A DNA stretch of 53,027 nucleotides from Marinomonas vulgaris (GCF_018145875.1 NZ_JAGSSV010000019.1:1-53027); one strand, 5' to 3'. Shown: positions 35,181-45,489, numbered from the stretch's first letter. Numbers and translations are program-made. Notes: generated by a model not told the origin, from the sequence alone.

Positions 35181-36374
35181 ATGTTGTCTAAATTTAAATA
35201 TGCTTCAAGTGCGTTACTTGTGTTGTTGCTGGCTGGCTGTCAAGAGGAGACGTCTAAGTCTGCTGCTGCCGCATCTCCCGCTCCCAAAGTCGAGGTGGGC
35301 ATTGTGGTGATTGAGCCACAAAAAACCAACTTAATGACAGAGTTGCCGGGTCGAACGACTTCAAGCTTGGTGGCGGAAATTCGTCCTCAAGTGGGTGGCA
35401 TCGTCAAAAAACGTTTTTTTGAAGAAGGCCAAGACGTTGCTATTGGCGATGTTTTGTACGAACTGGATGACTCCACCTATGTTTCCTCTTATAAGCAAGC
35501 GCAGGCGGATCTTGAGTCGGTGAACGCGGGGTTAAAATCCGCTCAACTTAAAAACGAACGCTACACGGCGCTGCGCAAACAAAACAACGTATCACAACAA
35601 GATTTAGACGATGCTCGAGTGGCTTATTTAGAAGCCGTTGCTAAACAGAAGGGCTCTGAAGCGGCACTTGAGAGTGCAAAAATCAATCTAGGCTACACCA
35701 AGATAACATCGCCTATCGACGGTCGAATCGGTATTTCTCAAGTCACTGTGGGGGCCTTGGTAACCGGTAGCCAAGCAACGGTGATGACCACGGTTCGTTC
35801 GTTAGATCCTATTTTTGTCGATTTGGCGCAAACCAGTTTAGACCAACTGAAGCAGCGTAACTTCCTCGCCCAAGAAGGGGTGGAGAAAGGCTCCAATACG
35901 GTGTCTTTGGTGTTAGAAGATGGCACACCTTATGAGTACAAGGGAACCTTAAAAGCGCGCGAAGTCAGCGTAAACGAATCCACCGGTAGTGTGACCCTAC
36001 GAGCTGAGTTCCCTAACCCTGATAACCTATTATTACCAGGTATGTTTGTCCGCGGTATTATCCACGAATTGACGCACAATGCGGCACTTTTAGTGCCGCA
36101 ACAGGGTGTGTCTCGTGATGTGAAAGGCAATCCGATTGCCTTGGTCGTGAACGATAACAATGTGGTAGAAACGCGTCGTTTAACCGTAGAGCGTACCATT
36201 GCAAATCAATGGTTGGTTTTATCGGGTATTGAGCCAGGCGACAAAGTGGTTGTGGAGGGTTCGCTTAAAGTACGTACCGGCAGCGAAGTCACCACGGTTA
36301 AGATGAAACGTGACAGCCAAACCGGCGCCATTGTTGCTGACACGGCAAACAGCGCTGCAGCGCAAGGGAACTAA
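35181..36374 (+). CDS. RND efflux periplasmic adaptor (AcrA/MexA-like lipoprotein)
   Basis: A 397-residue membrane-fusion protein. A lipoprotein signal ends at C20 (LLLAGCQEE). The biotinyl-lipoyl half-motifs (EIRPQVGGIVKKRFFEEGQDVAIGDVLYELDD and NLGYTKITSPIDGRIGISQVTVG) flank a coiled-coil hairpin (about 95-165). Beta-barrel and membrane-proximal domains follow. It connects the inner-membrane pump to an outer-membrane channel. The pump gene follows after 3 bases. AAAGGAAG precedes the ATG. Confidence 0.93.
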   Translation: MLSKFKYASSALLVLLLAGCQEETSKSAAAASPAPKVEVGIVVIEPQKTNLMTELPGRTTSSLVAEIRPQVGGIVKKRFFEEGQDVAIGDVLYELDDSTYVSSYKQAQADLESVNAGLKSAQLKNERYTALRKQNNVSQQDLDDARVAYLEAVAKQKGSEAALESAKINLGYTKITSPIDGRIGISQVTVGALVTGSQATVMTTVRSLDPIFVDLAQTSLDQLKQRNFLAQEGVEKGSNTVSLVLEDGTPYEYKGTLKAREVSVNESTGSVTLRAEFPNPDNLLLPGMFVRGIIHELTHNAALLVPQQGVSRDVKGNPIALVVNDNNVVETRRLTVERTIANQWLVLSGIEPGDKVVVEGSLKVRTGSEVTTVKMKRDSQTGAIVADTANSAAAQGN

Positions 36375-36377
36375 ATT

Positions 36378-39300
36378 ATGTTGGCTAAATTTTTCATCAA
36401 CCGACCGGTGTTTGCCTGGGTTATTTCCATTGCCATCATGTTGGCGGGTCTTGGCTCTATTTTAAATTTGCCGGTGGCTCAGTATCCTGACGTGGCACCG
36501 CCGACGATTAACATCGAAACCACTTATTCGGGAGCTTCTGCAGAAACAGTGGAAAACAGTGTCACGCAGATACTGGAGCAACAATTAACCGGTTTAGATG
36601 GTTTGTTGTACTTCTCTTCTTCGAGCAGCTCGACCGGTAAAGCCAGCATTGACGTGACCTTTGAACAAGGCACTGATGCCGATATTGCTCAGGTTCAAGT
36701 ACAGAATAAAATTCAGCAGGTGACGTCCAATTTGCCCACATCGGTTCAGCAAAACGGTGTGACGGTAAAGAAATCGAACTCCGACTTCTTAATGGTGGCT
36801 GCGTTATACGACGAAACCGACACGGATGCGGCGAACGACATTTCCGACTATCTGGTATCGAGCGTGCAAGATGCGGTGTCTCGAGTAGAGGGTGTGGGAA
36901 GTTTGCAGGTATTCGGTGCGGAATACGCCATGCGTATTTGGCTCGATCCGCTCAAGCTCGCGTCTTATAAATTGATGCCTTCCGATGTGTCGTCTGCTAT
37001 TTCAGCACAAAATACCCAGGTCGCGGCCGGCAGTTTGGGGGCGTATCCCGTCGAGCAAGGTCAAGAGCTGAACGTGACAGTCACGGCACAATCGAAACTG
37101 CAAACCGCGGATCAATTTCGCGACATCATTTTGGCTTACGACGACAGTGGCGCTACCGTGCGTTTAAGTGATGTGGGTAAAGTAGAATTGGGCAGCGAAT
37201 CGTATTCTTACATTGCTCGTTTGAATGGCCACCCTGCATCGGGTATGGCGGTCATGTTGGCACCGGGCGCCAATGCCTTGTCTACTTCTGAAAGTGTGAA
37301 AACCGTGCTCGATGGGCTGGTGCCGAACCTTCCAGATGGTTACAAATTGTCTTATCCCGTTGATAACACCAGCTTTATTCGCATCTCCATTGAAGAGGTG
37401 GTGAAGACACTGTTTGAGGCCATCGCTCTTGTTATTATCGTGATGTTTATCTTCCTGCAAAACTGGCGTGCTACGCTGATTCCAGCGATTGCTGTACCGG
37501 TTGTGTTGCTGGGTACCTTTGGTGTGTTGGAGCTATTTGGCTTTTCGATTAATACCTTGACCATGTTCGGTATTGTTTTGTCCATCGGTTTGCTGGTGGA
37601 TGACGCCATCGTGGTGGTGGAAAACGTTGAGCGTGTGATGGCCGAAGAAAAGCTGTCGCCTAAAGAGGCGACCATCAAGTCGATGAAAGAAATTACCAGT
37701 GCTCTTATTGGTATTGCCGTGGTGTTGTCGGCGGTATTCTTGCCTATGGCGTTTTTCAGCGGCTCGACAGGGGTTATCTATCGTCAGTTCTCCATCACCA
37801 TTGTGGCAGCAATGACCTTGTCTGTTGTGGTGGCTTTGACCTTGACTCCCGCCTTGTGTGCGACTTTTTTAAAGCCTAACCACCATGGTGGACAAAAAGG
37901 TTTAGGCGGCTGGTTTAACCGCACGTTTGATCGTGCGACCAATAAATATTTTGGTGGCGTTAGTGGCATGATCAAAAAGCCGCTGCGTTGGATGCTGGGT
38001 TACGGCGCGATAGTGGCAGGTCTTAGTTATCTGATGACGTCTTTGCCGTCGGGCTTTTTGCCGACCGAAGACCAAGGTCGTGTCATGGTCATGGTGTCTT
38101 TACCCGAAGGGGCGGGCATGTCTCGTACCGACAAGGTAATGCGCGAAGTGGAATCACACTTTATGAACGCCGAAAAAGACAACGTGAAAGCCGTGTTTAC
38201 GATTTCTGGTTTTAACTTCATGGGTAGTGGCCAAAATGCCGGTATGGCTTTTGTTGCTTTAAAAGACTGGAGTGAACGTATTGGGCCGCAAAACAGCGCC
38301 GGCGCGATTGTTGGTCGTTCTTATGGGGCATTTGCTGGCATTCGTGATGCCAGAATGTTCTCTCTGATTCCGCCTTCTATTCGTGGCTTGGGACAAAGCA
38401 GTGGTTTTACTTTCCAGTTGCAAGCATCGGGTAACACCAGCCGTGCTACCTTGCTTGAAATGCGCGATGCTTTGCTGCAAAGCGCCAACGCCAGCCCATT
38501 GTTAACAGGGGTGCGTTTGGGATCTAACTCAGAAGCACCACAGTTGCACATCGACATTGACCAAGAAAAAGCCTCGGCTTTGGGCTTGTCTATGTCTGAC
38601 ATCAGTGCGACGTTGAGCAGCGCTTGGGCTGGGTCGTATGTGAACGACTTTATCGATCGTGGTCGTGTGAAAACCGTTTACATGCAAGGTGAAGCCAAGT
38701 ACCGCTCGTCGCCAGAAGACTTGCAACATTGGTATGTGCGCGGCAGCGACAACACCATGACGCCGTTTTCTGCTTTTGCGCAAAGCGAATGGACTTACGG
38801 GCCAAAAAGTTTAACGCGCTTTAATGGCTTGGCTTCCTATGAAATTCAAGGTGCAGGCGCTACCGGCGTTAGCTCGGGGGCGGCGATGGACGAGTTGCAA
38901 CAGGTGGCCGATGGTATGTCTAACGGCGTGATGGGCTCTTGGAGTGGATTGTCTTACCAAGAACGTTTGTCTAGCGGGCAAACGCAAATGCTTTACGCCA
39001 TCTCCATTTTAGTGGTGTTCTTGTGTTTGGCGGCCTTGTACGAAAGCTGGACCGTGCCTTTCTCGGTGATTTTGGTAATTCCGCTTGGTGTGATCGGTGC
39101 GGCTGCAGCGGCACATTTGCGTGGCTTAGAAAACGACGTGTACTTCCAAGTGGCCTTGTTGACGACCATTGGCTTGTCATCGAAGAACGCCATCTTGATC
39201 GTCGAGTTTGCTGAAGCGGCTTATCGTCGTGGGCTTAACGTGTGGGATGCGGCCGCGCAGGCCGCGCGCTTGCGTTTGCGTCCTATTATTATGACGTCTA

Positions 39301-39506
39301 TGGCCTTTATGGTGGGAACCTTGCCATTGGCTTTGTCTTCTGGTGCTGGGGCAAACAGCCGAATTTCGATCGGTTCTGGCATAGTTGGTGGTACGCTGAC
39401 CGCCACTGTATTGGCGATCTTCTTTGTGCCGCTGTTCTTCGTGGTGGTGCGTCGTATTTTCCCAAAACGCCCTGATATTACCTCGGATCAAGACAGTGCT
39501 GAGTAA
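36378..39506 (+). CDS. RND multidrug efflux pump (AcrB/MexB-like, HAE1 family)
   Basis: A 1042-residue inner-membrane proton-driven efflux pump, normal length for the family, with 12 transmembrane segments and two large periplasmic loops. The proton-relay residues are present: the DD pair in GIVLSIGLLVDDAIVVVENVE (TM4) and Lys in GLSSKNAILIVEFAE (TM10). It opens with MLAKFFINRPVFAWVISI, typical of HAE1 pumps. It is co-transcribed with the adaptor. No outer-membrane factor is encoded here, so it must use a TolC/OprM-type channel from elsewhere. No local regulator is evident. Substrates unknown. Confidence 0.94.
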   Translation: MLAKFFINRPVFAWVISIAIMLAGLGSILNLPVAQYPDVAPPTINIETTYSGASAETVENSVTQILEQQLTGLDGLLYFSSSSSSTGKASIDVTFEQGTDADIAQVQVQNKIQQVTSNLPTSVQQNGVTVKKSNSDFLMVAALYDETDTDAANDISDYLVSSVQDAVSRVEGVGSLQVFGAEYAMRIWLDPLKLASYKLMPSDVSSAISAQNTQVAAGSLGAYPVEQGQELNVTVTAQSKLQTADQFRDIILAYDDSGATVRLSDVGKVELGSESYSYIARLNGHPASGMAVMLAPGANALSTSESVKTVLDGLVPNLPDGYKLSYPVDNTSFIRISIEEVVKTLFEAIALVIIVMFIFLQNWRATLIPAIAVPVVLLGTFGVLELFGFSINTLTMFGIVLSIGLLVDDAIVVVENVERVMAEEKLSPKEATIKSMKEITSALIGIAVVLSAVFLPMAFFSGSTGVIYRQFSITIVAAMTLSVVVALTLTPALCATFLKPNHHGGQKGLGGWFNRTFDRATNKYFGGVSGMIKKPLRWMLGYGAIVAGLSYLMTSLPSGFLPTEDQGRVMVMVSLPEGAGMSRTDKVMREVESHFMNAEKDNVKAVFTISGFNFMGSGQNAGMAFVALKDWSERIGPQNSAGAIVGRSYGAFAGIRDARMFSLIPPSIRGLGQSSGFTFQLQASGNTSRATLLEMRDALLQSANASPLLTGVRLGSNSEAPQLHIDIDQEKASALGLSMSDISATLSSAWAGSYVNDFIDRGRVKTVYMQGEAKYRSSPEDLQHWYVRGSDNTMTPFSAFAQSEWTYGPKSLTRFNGLASYEIQGAGATGVSSGAAMDELQQVADGMSNGVMGSWSGLSYQERLSSGQTQMLYAISILVVFLCLAALYESWTVPFSVILVIPLGVIGAAAAAHLRGLENDVYFQVALLTTIGLSSKNAILIVEFAEAAYRRGLNVWDAAAQAARLRLRPIIMTSMAFMVGTLPLALSSGAGANSRISIGSGIVGGTLTATVLAIFFVPLFFVVVRRIFPKRPDITSDQDSAE

Positions 39507-39562
39507 ATAGAATCAGAACAAGAGCAGCGACGATGAACTCGCGCTGCGAAATAATATGTAAA

Positions 39563-39603
39563 TAAAAAAGCCGATATTTCTTCTATAGAAATATCGGCTT
39601 TTG
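39563..39603. terminator. Bidirectional terminator between the RND pump and mannitol dehydrogenase genes
   Basis: AAAAAAGCCGATATTTC / GAAATATCGGCTTTTG, an 11-bp perfect stem with loop TTCTATA and A/T runs on both sides. Confidence 0.9.
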
Positions 39604-39621
39604 TTTTATTAGCGTGGCTAA

Positions 39622-41127
39622 CTAGGCAGTAAGCGCTTCTGGTTCGCCGATCAAGGCTTGCATTTGCTGGGCAATGTCCGGGTTGTGGTACAGCGTTTCC
39701 AACATAGGCAGGTAAACTTCGGTGAAAGCAGTTTTACTGGCAAGATCACCGAAAATACTTTCGATTTTCAGAAATGCTAATCCATCCACTTGGCTTTGTA
39801 TGGCGGCTTGGTGCAGTTCGGCCTTCATCTCATCGACGATATCCAATGCGACGCCGTCTTTGCTCATTCCTTTGTCTGAGTAGTAACACCAAGCGGCGAT
39901 GACCAAGGCTGCATAGTGAACGCTGCCGCCTTTTTCTAAGTTTTCCATGATGGTAGAAATCAAGAACTTCGGCAATTTAGACGAGCTTTCTAGGCAAATA
40001 CGCGCCAAGTTGTCTTTCACATTCGGGTTGCCGAAGCGTTCGATTAATACGCTTTTGTAAGCCTCCAAATCAATGCCTTCCACAGGCGCTAAAACGGGCG
40101 TGGCTTCGATGTCCATAAAACGGCGCAAATAGGTCGCGAATAGGGGGTCGGCAATGCAGCCATCGATCGTTTCATGGCCATGGATGGAGCCCAACAAGCC
40201 TAATACAGAATGGCCTGCGTTTAGCAAACGAATTTTCATCGTTTCATAAGGCGTGACATCCGCTACGAATTGCGCACCCACGTCTTCCCACTGAGGACGA
40301 CCATTGGCGAAAGTGTCTTCAATGACCCACTGGGTGAAGGGTTCGCACACCACAGGCCAAGCGTCGGTGATGCCAGAAGTTTCAAGGGCGGCAATATCGC
40401 TCATGGTCGTCACAGGTGTAATACGGTCGACCATGGCGTTGGGGAAGCGCACTTCGTTTTCAATCCAGCGAGCAAGCTCGGCGTCTTGCTGATAAGCAAA
40501 TGCCAACAGCATTTTGCGTGTCATGTTGCCATTGTGTTGAATGTTGTCGCAGGACTGGATGGTAAAGGCCGGCAAATTGTTGGCGCGACGACGACGTAAG
40601 GCTTCGGTTAAGTAGCCGAACACCATTTTGGGTTGCTGAGGATTGGCTAAGTCGTGCTGCACATCTGGGTGAGTGAAATCGAACTCGTTGGTCGCAGCAT
40701 TGAAATGGTAGCCCCCTTCGGTAATGGTGAGCGATACGATGCGGGTAGATTCGTCGGCCATTTTGTTGATCACCGCATTGGCATCGTCGGCGGCCAACAT
40801 AAAGTCGACGATGGAGCCGATGACACGATGCTCGACCTTACCATCCGGGTGTTTGATGATCAGGGTATAAAGGTAATCCTGCTGTTTTAGTACGTCGGCG
40901 ATTTTACGGTCTGCTTCGCGTAAGCCTACTCCGCAAATTCCCCAATCGGTTGCGCCAGTTTGGGCCAACAACTCATCGGTGTAAAACGCTTCATGGGAGC
41001 GATGAAAACCGCCCACACCGATATGAACAATGCCTGCAGTTAGTTGGCTGCGGTCATAGGTCGGACGATCAACACCTTCGGGTAGATGCTGAAGATTGTT
41101 TTGATTCAATAACATGGATTGTTTCAT
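39622..41127 (-). CDS. Mannitol 2-dehydrogenase family protein
   Basis: A 501-residue long-chain polyol dehydrogenase, the usual length of Pseudomonas mannitol 2-dehydrogenase. Features include HIGVGGFHRSHEAFYTDELL (NAD region), SLTITEGGYHF, SCDNIQHNGNMTRK, FPNAMVDRITPVT and VCEPFTQWVIED. The catalytic Lys with Asn and His partners is seen in ETMKIRLLNAGHS (K-x4-N-x2-H). It oxidises D-mannitol to fructose with NAD, or acts on a related polyol or fructuronate. It lies 21 bases after an NCS1-type permease gene, so the two form an operon, an unusual pairing. Confidence 0.88.
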   Translation of the reverse strand: MKQSMLLNQNNLQHLPEGVDRPTYDRSQLTAGIVHIGVGGFHRSHEAFYTDELLAQTGATDWGICGVGLREADRKIADVLKQQDYLYTLIIKHPDGKVEHRVIGSIVDFMLAADDANAVINKMADESTRIVSLTITEGGYHFNAATNEFDFTHPDVQHDLANPQQPKMVFGYLTEALRRRRANNLPAFTIQSCDNIQHNGNMTRKMLLAFAYQQDAELARWIENEVRFPNAMVDRITPVTTMSDIAALETSGITDAWPVVCEPFTQWVIEDTFANGRPQWEDVGAQFVADVTPYETMKIRLLNAGHSVLGLLGSIHGHETIDGCIADPLFATYLRRFMDIEATPVLAPVEGIDLEAYKSVLIERFGNPNVKDNLARICLESSSKLPKFLISTIMENLEKGGSVHYAALVIAAWCYYSDKGMSKDGVALDIVDEMKAELHQAAIQSQVDGLAFLKIESIFGDLASKTAFTEVYLPMLETLYHNPDIAQQMQALIGEPEALTA

Positions 41128-41148
41128 AGTGCATTCTCGAGTTGTTAA

Positions 41149-42855
41149 TTACGCCGTTTGAAGGGCTTTTTTACGGCGTAATACCCAGTAGGCTGCAACG
41201 AAGTAAACCACGGTGCAGATAAAACCATAAAGGTAAAAAGTGTCACGATTATCTAAATAGCTGGCCATGTCAGGGCTACCAAACATAGTGATAGATGCTA
41301 AGACAAAAGTGATGGCCAAGCTGATCCAGCTTAGTGCTTTTAGAGCGTTTGATAGAGCGGAAGTGTCTTCTACAAATGGATCAGTGTTATTGGCTTGTTG
41401 TTCGTGGTACGCCTCAACCAATTGATTGTGTTTTTCCATTTCAGCCTTTTCTTTGGGGTAAGCTTTATCCGCGCCGTAACGTTTGGCAAGTAAGGTATAC
41501 ACCACAATGGTCACGACCCAAGTGGGTAAGAATAGGTAATAAAAAGAAATCACATCCATGGCGTTTAAGCCAAAACCAAATATTAAGCCAATTCCCCAAG
41601 ACGCTACAGCGGGCGTGCTGTGAGTCAGTTTTTGGTAGCTCACCCAGTAACGGCTGTAGCCAATTTTTGGAAAGATAACATGCTCGGCAAAAACGATGGC
41701 ACCCACAGGCACAACCAGTAAGCCCGCGTAAGTTAGCAGCGGCAGCATTTTACTAAACACAAAGGGGAAGCAAGCCACGATGACAGTAACGACACCGACA
41801 GCGAGTGTGGTTTGTCGTCTTGAGTAGGTGTGGAAAATGGCCTGAGCGGCCAAACCTGCACGGTATAAGTTGGCGTTGGCGGTTGTCCAACCGGCGATGA
41901 TCACAATCACAAAGCCAGATAAGCCAAGGGCCTGAAACGCCACGTCACCCGGGTCAAGCTCGATAATGGATTTCTTTACCAACACGGCTGTACCTGCACC
42001 CATGATGCCAGCAGAGATCCATGCGACAAAGTGGCCAAACAACATACCCGAACTGGTACTTAAACCATAAATGGGTTTCTTGGCATAGCGGAACAACGCC
42101 ATGTCAATTAAGCCGAAGTGAGTAATGGTGTTGGCCGCCCAAGCAAAACCAATCACTTCGACAAGACCGATGCCCGGCTCACCTTGGGCGTTGACGCCGG
42201 TCCAGATAGACTGATCGCCAATAACAATAAAGTCTTTGAAACTGCTTAGCACAGTGGTGCCTAATACGGCATCCGCCAAAGCGGGCATCATCACCAGCGC
42301 GCCAGAGGCAAACATGACAAACAACCATGGGCCACAAATACCGGAAAACTCAGACACGGCTTTAAAGCCATACATGGCAACAAATACCACTACAATGCCG
42401 ACGGCCAATACCACCAGAACAAACCAGGGATCGGTCGGGTACCAGTCAAGTTGCGCTGGAATATTAAATAGGTACCGTACCGCGGTACTGGATACTGTGA
42501 TCATGGCCGCGGATATCACAGTGAAAATCAAAACGTTGGCCCAGTTATAGAGCTTAGTCATGGATTTACCGGCGATCTTGTCCAAATAGGTGTACAAGCT
42601 CAAACGGGTTTGGGTGGCAATAGGGGCAGTGATCAGCGTCCAGCTTAAAATCGCCAATATGTTACCGATTAAGAGGCCTAACAAAATGTCTGTGGTTTTT
42701 GCGCCTAACGCTACAAAAGTCGCCCCGATAACGAATTCCGTTGCGGCAACGTGTTCTCCTGCGAACAAACCTAAAAAGTGCTTCCAGCCATGACGTTTGT
42801 GTTTGGCGATCGGCAATTGCTCTTCGCTGACATTGTCCAGTTTTTCGAAGTTCAT
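41149..42855 (-). CDS. NCS1-family (purine/cytosine permease-like) transporter
   Basis: A 568-residue inner-membrane protein with 12 predicted transmembrane segments. It has NCS1 features: N-terminal WKHFLGLFAGEHVAATEFVIGATFVALG, then GLIDMALFRYAKKPIYGLSTSSGML and GWTTANANLYRAGLAAQAIF in the middle. NCS1 proteins import nucleobases, allantoin, hydantoins or thiamine precursors by sodium or proton symport. The gene partner here is a polyol dehydrogenase, so the substrate may differ from the family norm. The polar C-terminal insert near 465-500 is longer than usual. Confidence 0.85.
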   Translation of the reverse strand: MNFEKLDNVSEEQLPIAKHKRHGWKHFLGLFAGEHVAATEFVIGATFVALGAKTTDILLGLLIGNILAILSWTLITAPIATQTRLSLYTYLDKIAGKSMTKLYNWANVLIFTVISAAMITVSSTAVRYLFNIPAQLDWYPTDPWFVLVVLAVGIVVVFVAMYGFKAVSEFSGICGPWLFVMFASGALVMMPALADAVLGTTVLSSFKDFIVIGDQSIWTGVNAQGEPGIGLVEVIGFAWAANTITHFGLIDMALFRYAKKPIYGLSTSSGMLFGHFVAWISAGIMGAGTAVLVKKSIIELDPGDVAFQALGLSGFVIVIIAGWTTANANLYRAGLAAQAIFHTYSRRQTTLAVGVVTVIVACFPFVFSKMLPLLTYAGLLVVPVGAIVFAEHVIFPKIGYSRYWVSYQKLTHSTPAVASWGIGLIFGFGLNAMDVISFYYLFLPTWVVTIVVYTLLAKRYGADKAYPKEKAEMEKHNQLVEAYHEQQANNTDPFVEDTSALSNALKALSWISLAITFVLASITMFGSPDMASYLDNRDTFYLYGFICTVVYFVAAYWVLRRKKALQTA

Positions 42856-43333
42856 CTTTTATTTTCTCGTTGTTTTAAGCATGGGTTTTGCGTAGCAAAC
42901 TGCTGTGTGTTTCCTTAGGAAGTGATGCGCTAGGAAATACGGCTCTTGATGAGCGTTTAGTATCACTTGGCGAGCAAAGAAACCGCCAAAATGGATTGAC
43001 GCGGACTTTAGCAGCCATCAGAGAGCGTGAAAACGACAATTTAAGGAGTTATATTGCATGAAACGTGCAAAAAAGTTGTATTTTACGGGGCTTGATACGG
43101 ATAGTTCAAAAGCTGATATTTATTTGCTGTGTCGCGTTTTTGTATTTGTTGTTGATGCAATATCTAGCACCAAAACGATGAGGTTGATATAAATCAATTT
43201 TCTTGAAACTTACATAACATAACGAGTCTAAACAGACGTTTTAGAAGTTTATGGCGTATTATTTACTTATAATTGATTTTTTAAATCGCTGCGTAATTTA
43301 TTAACAACACTCTCAGATTGGAAAATTATTTCT
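42856..43333. other. Intergenic region between permease and chemoreceptor genes
   Basis: This 478-base region holds the promoters of both divergent genes. From 42888 a TTG-initiated frame of 57 codons ends in a TGA that overlaps the ATG of a 44-codon frame at 43058. The rest is AT-rich (43200-43330) and shows no other structure. Confidence 0.45.
43058..43192 (+). CDS. Possible small ORF, 44 aa
   Basis: An ATG at 43058 with AAGGAG ten bases upstream opens a 44-residue frame (MKRAKKLYFTGLDTDSS..., then hydrophobic CRVFVFVVDAI). It is basic at the start with a short hydrophobic stretch, so a small membrane peptide is possible. The ATG overlaps the stop of another short frame. No relative is recognised and it may be chance. 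Confidence 0.2.
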   Translation: MKRAKKLYFTGLDTDSSKADIYLLCRVFVFVVDAISSTKTMRLI

Positions 43334-45004
43334 ATGTTTAAATCGTTGAAATTAAGAATTTACTTACTTGCATTCGGGCCATTCTTACTCATCGCTTTTG
43401 TGAGTGCGCTAACACAAGTTCAGACATTGAATACCGTCAATAAAGATGTATCAAGATTAGTGGCTGAATCGACTATCGAGACAGAGAAAAACAGATTGGT
43501 GACTGTGATGGATTCGGCTATTAGTATGATCCAGTCTGAGATCAATAAGCCCGGTCAAGAAGGCATGATGACAGGGTTAAACATGTTAAACCAATATCAA
43601 TTTGATGGTGGTGATGGGTACTTGTACGCCTACAAGACAGATGGTTTGAGGTTGCTGCATGGCGCTGGTGGTGAGTTGAACATCAATTTGTACAATTTGC
43701 AGGATGCCTATGGCAATTACCTACTGCAAGACATAATCAACGCGGCGGTGAAAGGCGATGGTTTTAGTCAGTATTATTTCCCTAAACCGGGTGAAACCGA
43801 AGCAAGCAAAAAATATGGCTACGCAGTGTATATTAAAAAGTGGGATGTGGTGCTAGGAACCGGTTTTTACATCGACAGTGCGGATAAAATTGTCGCGGAC
43901 ATTACGGCAGAAGTAGACGAAATCCAAACCACTAGTCAGTGGTTTGGATTAATGGTGCTGGCATTTTTCTTCGGTGTATTGACCTTGATTGTTTTGTTGT
44001 CCTCTCGTTCTGTATTGACGCCTCTTATTACTCTAGGCTCGGCGGTTAAAAATCTTGCCAGTGGGCAAGGAGATTTAACAAAAACATTGCCAAACAGCTC
44101 TATTGATATTTTGAATAACATTGCCCAAGACTTTAATGTGTTTTTAAAGTCGATGGCGCAAGACATTGGTTATTTGAAGCAATCTAGCAGCAGCCTCTTG
44201 TCTATTTCTGTAACCTCGAATGATCAGCGTAAGGCTCTCACCGACGCATCAAATCGACAAATCAGTGAAACCGATTTAGTTGCCAGTGCTATTGAAGAAA
44301 TGAAAGCGAATTCTAATGAGATCGCCAGCCACGCCGAGTCAACTAAGCGTTCTGCTGAAAACACTGAGCTTGAAATTCAAGAGGTGTTGCATCAGGTGCA
44401 GCTATCCAGCAAGCAGCTTGACGAGTTAAGTTCTGTGCTCACTACGGTTGAAGAGTCGATTAATGTGTTGGGTGGCAATGTGGGCGAGATCAACGTTGCT
44501 CTTGGTGTTATTCAAGGAATTTCAGAGCAAACTAATTTGCTTGCTCTGAATGCAGCCATCGAAGCGGCACGAGCCGGTGAACAGGGTCGTGGTTTTGCTG
44601 TAGTGGCCGACGAAGTTCGTGGCTTGGCCCAGCGCAGCCAGAACAGCACGGTAGAAATCAAAGACATTCTTGAAAAGCTTCAAGTGAGTGCGGTGAAAGC
44701 CACTGAAGACATGCAAGGGTCGTTAGAGCGTCGCGAGCGCGTACTCAATGCTATGTCTAAAATTAGCGAAATTATCAACTCCAGTACTGAGTCCATTAAG
44801 AACTTAACGCAAATGAATGTGCAGGTTTCTACTGCTGCTCATCAGCAATCGGATGTGGCCAGCGACATTGCACAAAACGTTGTGGGTATCGCTGAATTGG
44901 CCAAAGACATTGGGCAAGATGCAGACAAAACGGCCACTCAAATGCAGTTGCTTGAAGAGCAGGCTCAAGTCATTAAAAGTATCAGCGATAAGTTTAAAGT
45001 CTAA
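43334..45004 (+). CDS. Methyl-accepting chemotaxis protein with single Cache domain
   Basis: A 556-residue chemoreceptor. TM1 is at about 9-28. The periplasmic single Cache (type 2) domain covers about 35-195 ([20 protein letters not shown] and [19 protein letters not shown] are its strand motifs). TM2 is at about 203-224, then HAMP and the signalling domain with tip [20 protein letters not shown] near residue 396-415. Such domains bind small carboxylates or other metabolites. It is next to the mannitol dehydrogenase operon but on the opposite strand, so a link is speculative. Confidence 0.92.
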   Translation: MFKSLKLRIYLLAFGPFLLIAFVSALTQVQTLNTVNKDVSRLVAESTIETEKNRLVTVMDSAISMIQSEINKPGQEGMMTGLNMLNQYQFDGGDGYLYAYKTDGLRLLHGAGGELNINLYNLQDAYGNYLLQDIINAAVKGDGFSQYYFPKPGETEASKKYGYAVYIKKWDVVLGTGFYIDSADKIVADITAEVDEIQTTSQWFGLMVLAFFFGVLTLIVLLSSRSVLTPLITLGSAVKNLASGQGDLTKTLPNSSIDILNNIAQDFNVFLKSMAQDIGYLKQSSSSLLSISVTSNDQRKALTDASNRQISETDLVASAIEEMKANSNEIASHAESTKRSAENTELEIQEVLHQVQLSSKQLDELSSVLTTVEESINVLGGNVGEINVALGVIQGISEQTNLLALNAAIEAARAGEQGRGFAVVADEVRGLAQRSQNSTVEIKDILEKLQVSAVKATEDMQGSLERRERVLNAMSKISEIINSSTESIKNLTQMNVQVSTAAHQQSDVASDIAQNVVGIAELAKDIGQDADKTATQMQLLEEQAQVIKSISDKFKV

Positions 45005-45033
45005 GCTTGTCGTCCCTCTTAATTGCTTTTTAG

Positions 45034-45489
45034 TCAATACGCGTCCTTTGGTGAGGTCGCGTATTGTATTTGTTCAAAGTCAAACCCTCGGTATTGCAAA
45101 TAGCGAAACTGTTTGGCTTTTTCTTTGTAATCCGTCACAACGTCTTCTCCAAAGCGTCTCTCTTTTAATTGCTTAGCCAATTCAAACCAATCTGCGTCCG
45201 CTTCTTCTATAGCTTGCTTTGCAATGTCGCTGTTAATGCCTTTTTGACCCAATTCTTGCATGATGCGTTTTGACCCCAAAGGTTTGCTTATTCGGCTTCG
45301 TACGAATATTTCAGCAAAGCGTTGGTCGTTTAAGTAGTTCATTTCCTGCAATCTAGCAATGGTCTCTGCGATGTCCTCTTCGGGGTGGCCTTTACTTTTT
45401 AACTTGGTGGCCAGTTCTTTAGTACTGTGTTCACGGTGACTTAAAAACGACAATGCGTGGTCAAATATTGAAATAGGAGTGCCTGGCAT
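45034..45489 (-). CDS. recX: RecA regulator RecX
   Basis: A 151-residue protein with the three-helix repeats of RecX (ALSFLSHREHSTKELATKLKSKG; LNDQRFAEIFVRSRISKPLGSKRIMQELGQKGI; RYLQYRGFDFEQIQYA). RecX limits RecA filament growth. In many gammaproteobacteria recX lies directly after recA; here it stands alone, convergent with a chemoreceptor gene. GAGGTT precedes the ATG. Confidence 0.9.
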   Translation of the reverse strand: MPGTPISIFDHALSFLSHREHSTKELATKLKSKGHPEEDIAETIARLQEMNYLNDQRFAEIFVRSRISKPLGSKRIMQELGQKGINSDIAKQAIEEADADWFELAKQLKERRFGEDVVTDYKEKAKQFRYLQYRGFDFEQIQYATSPKDAY

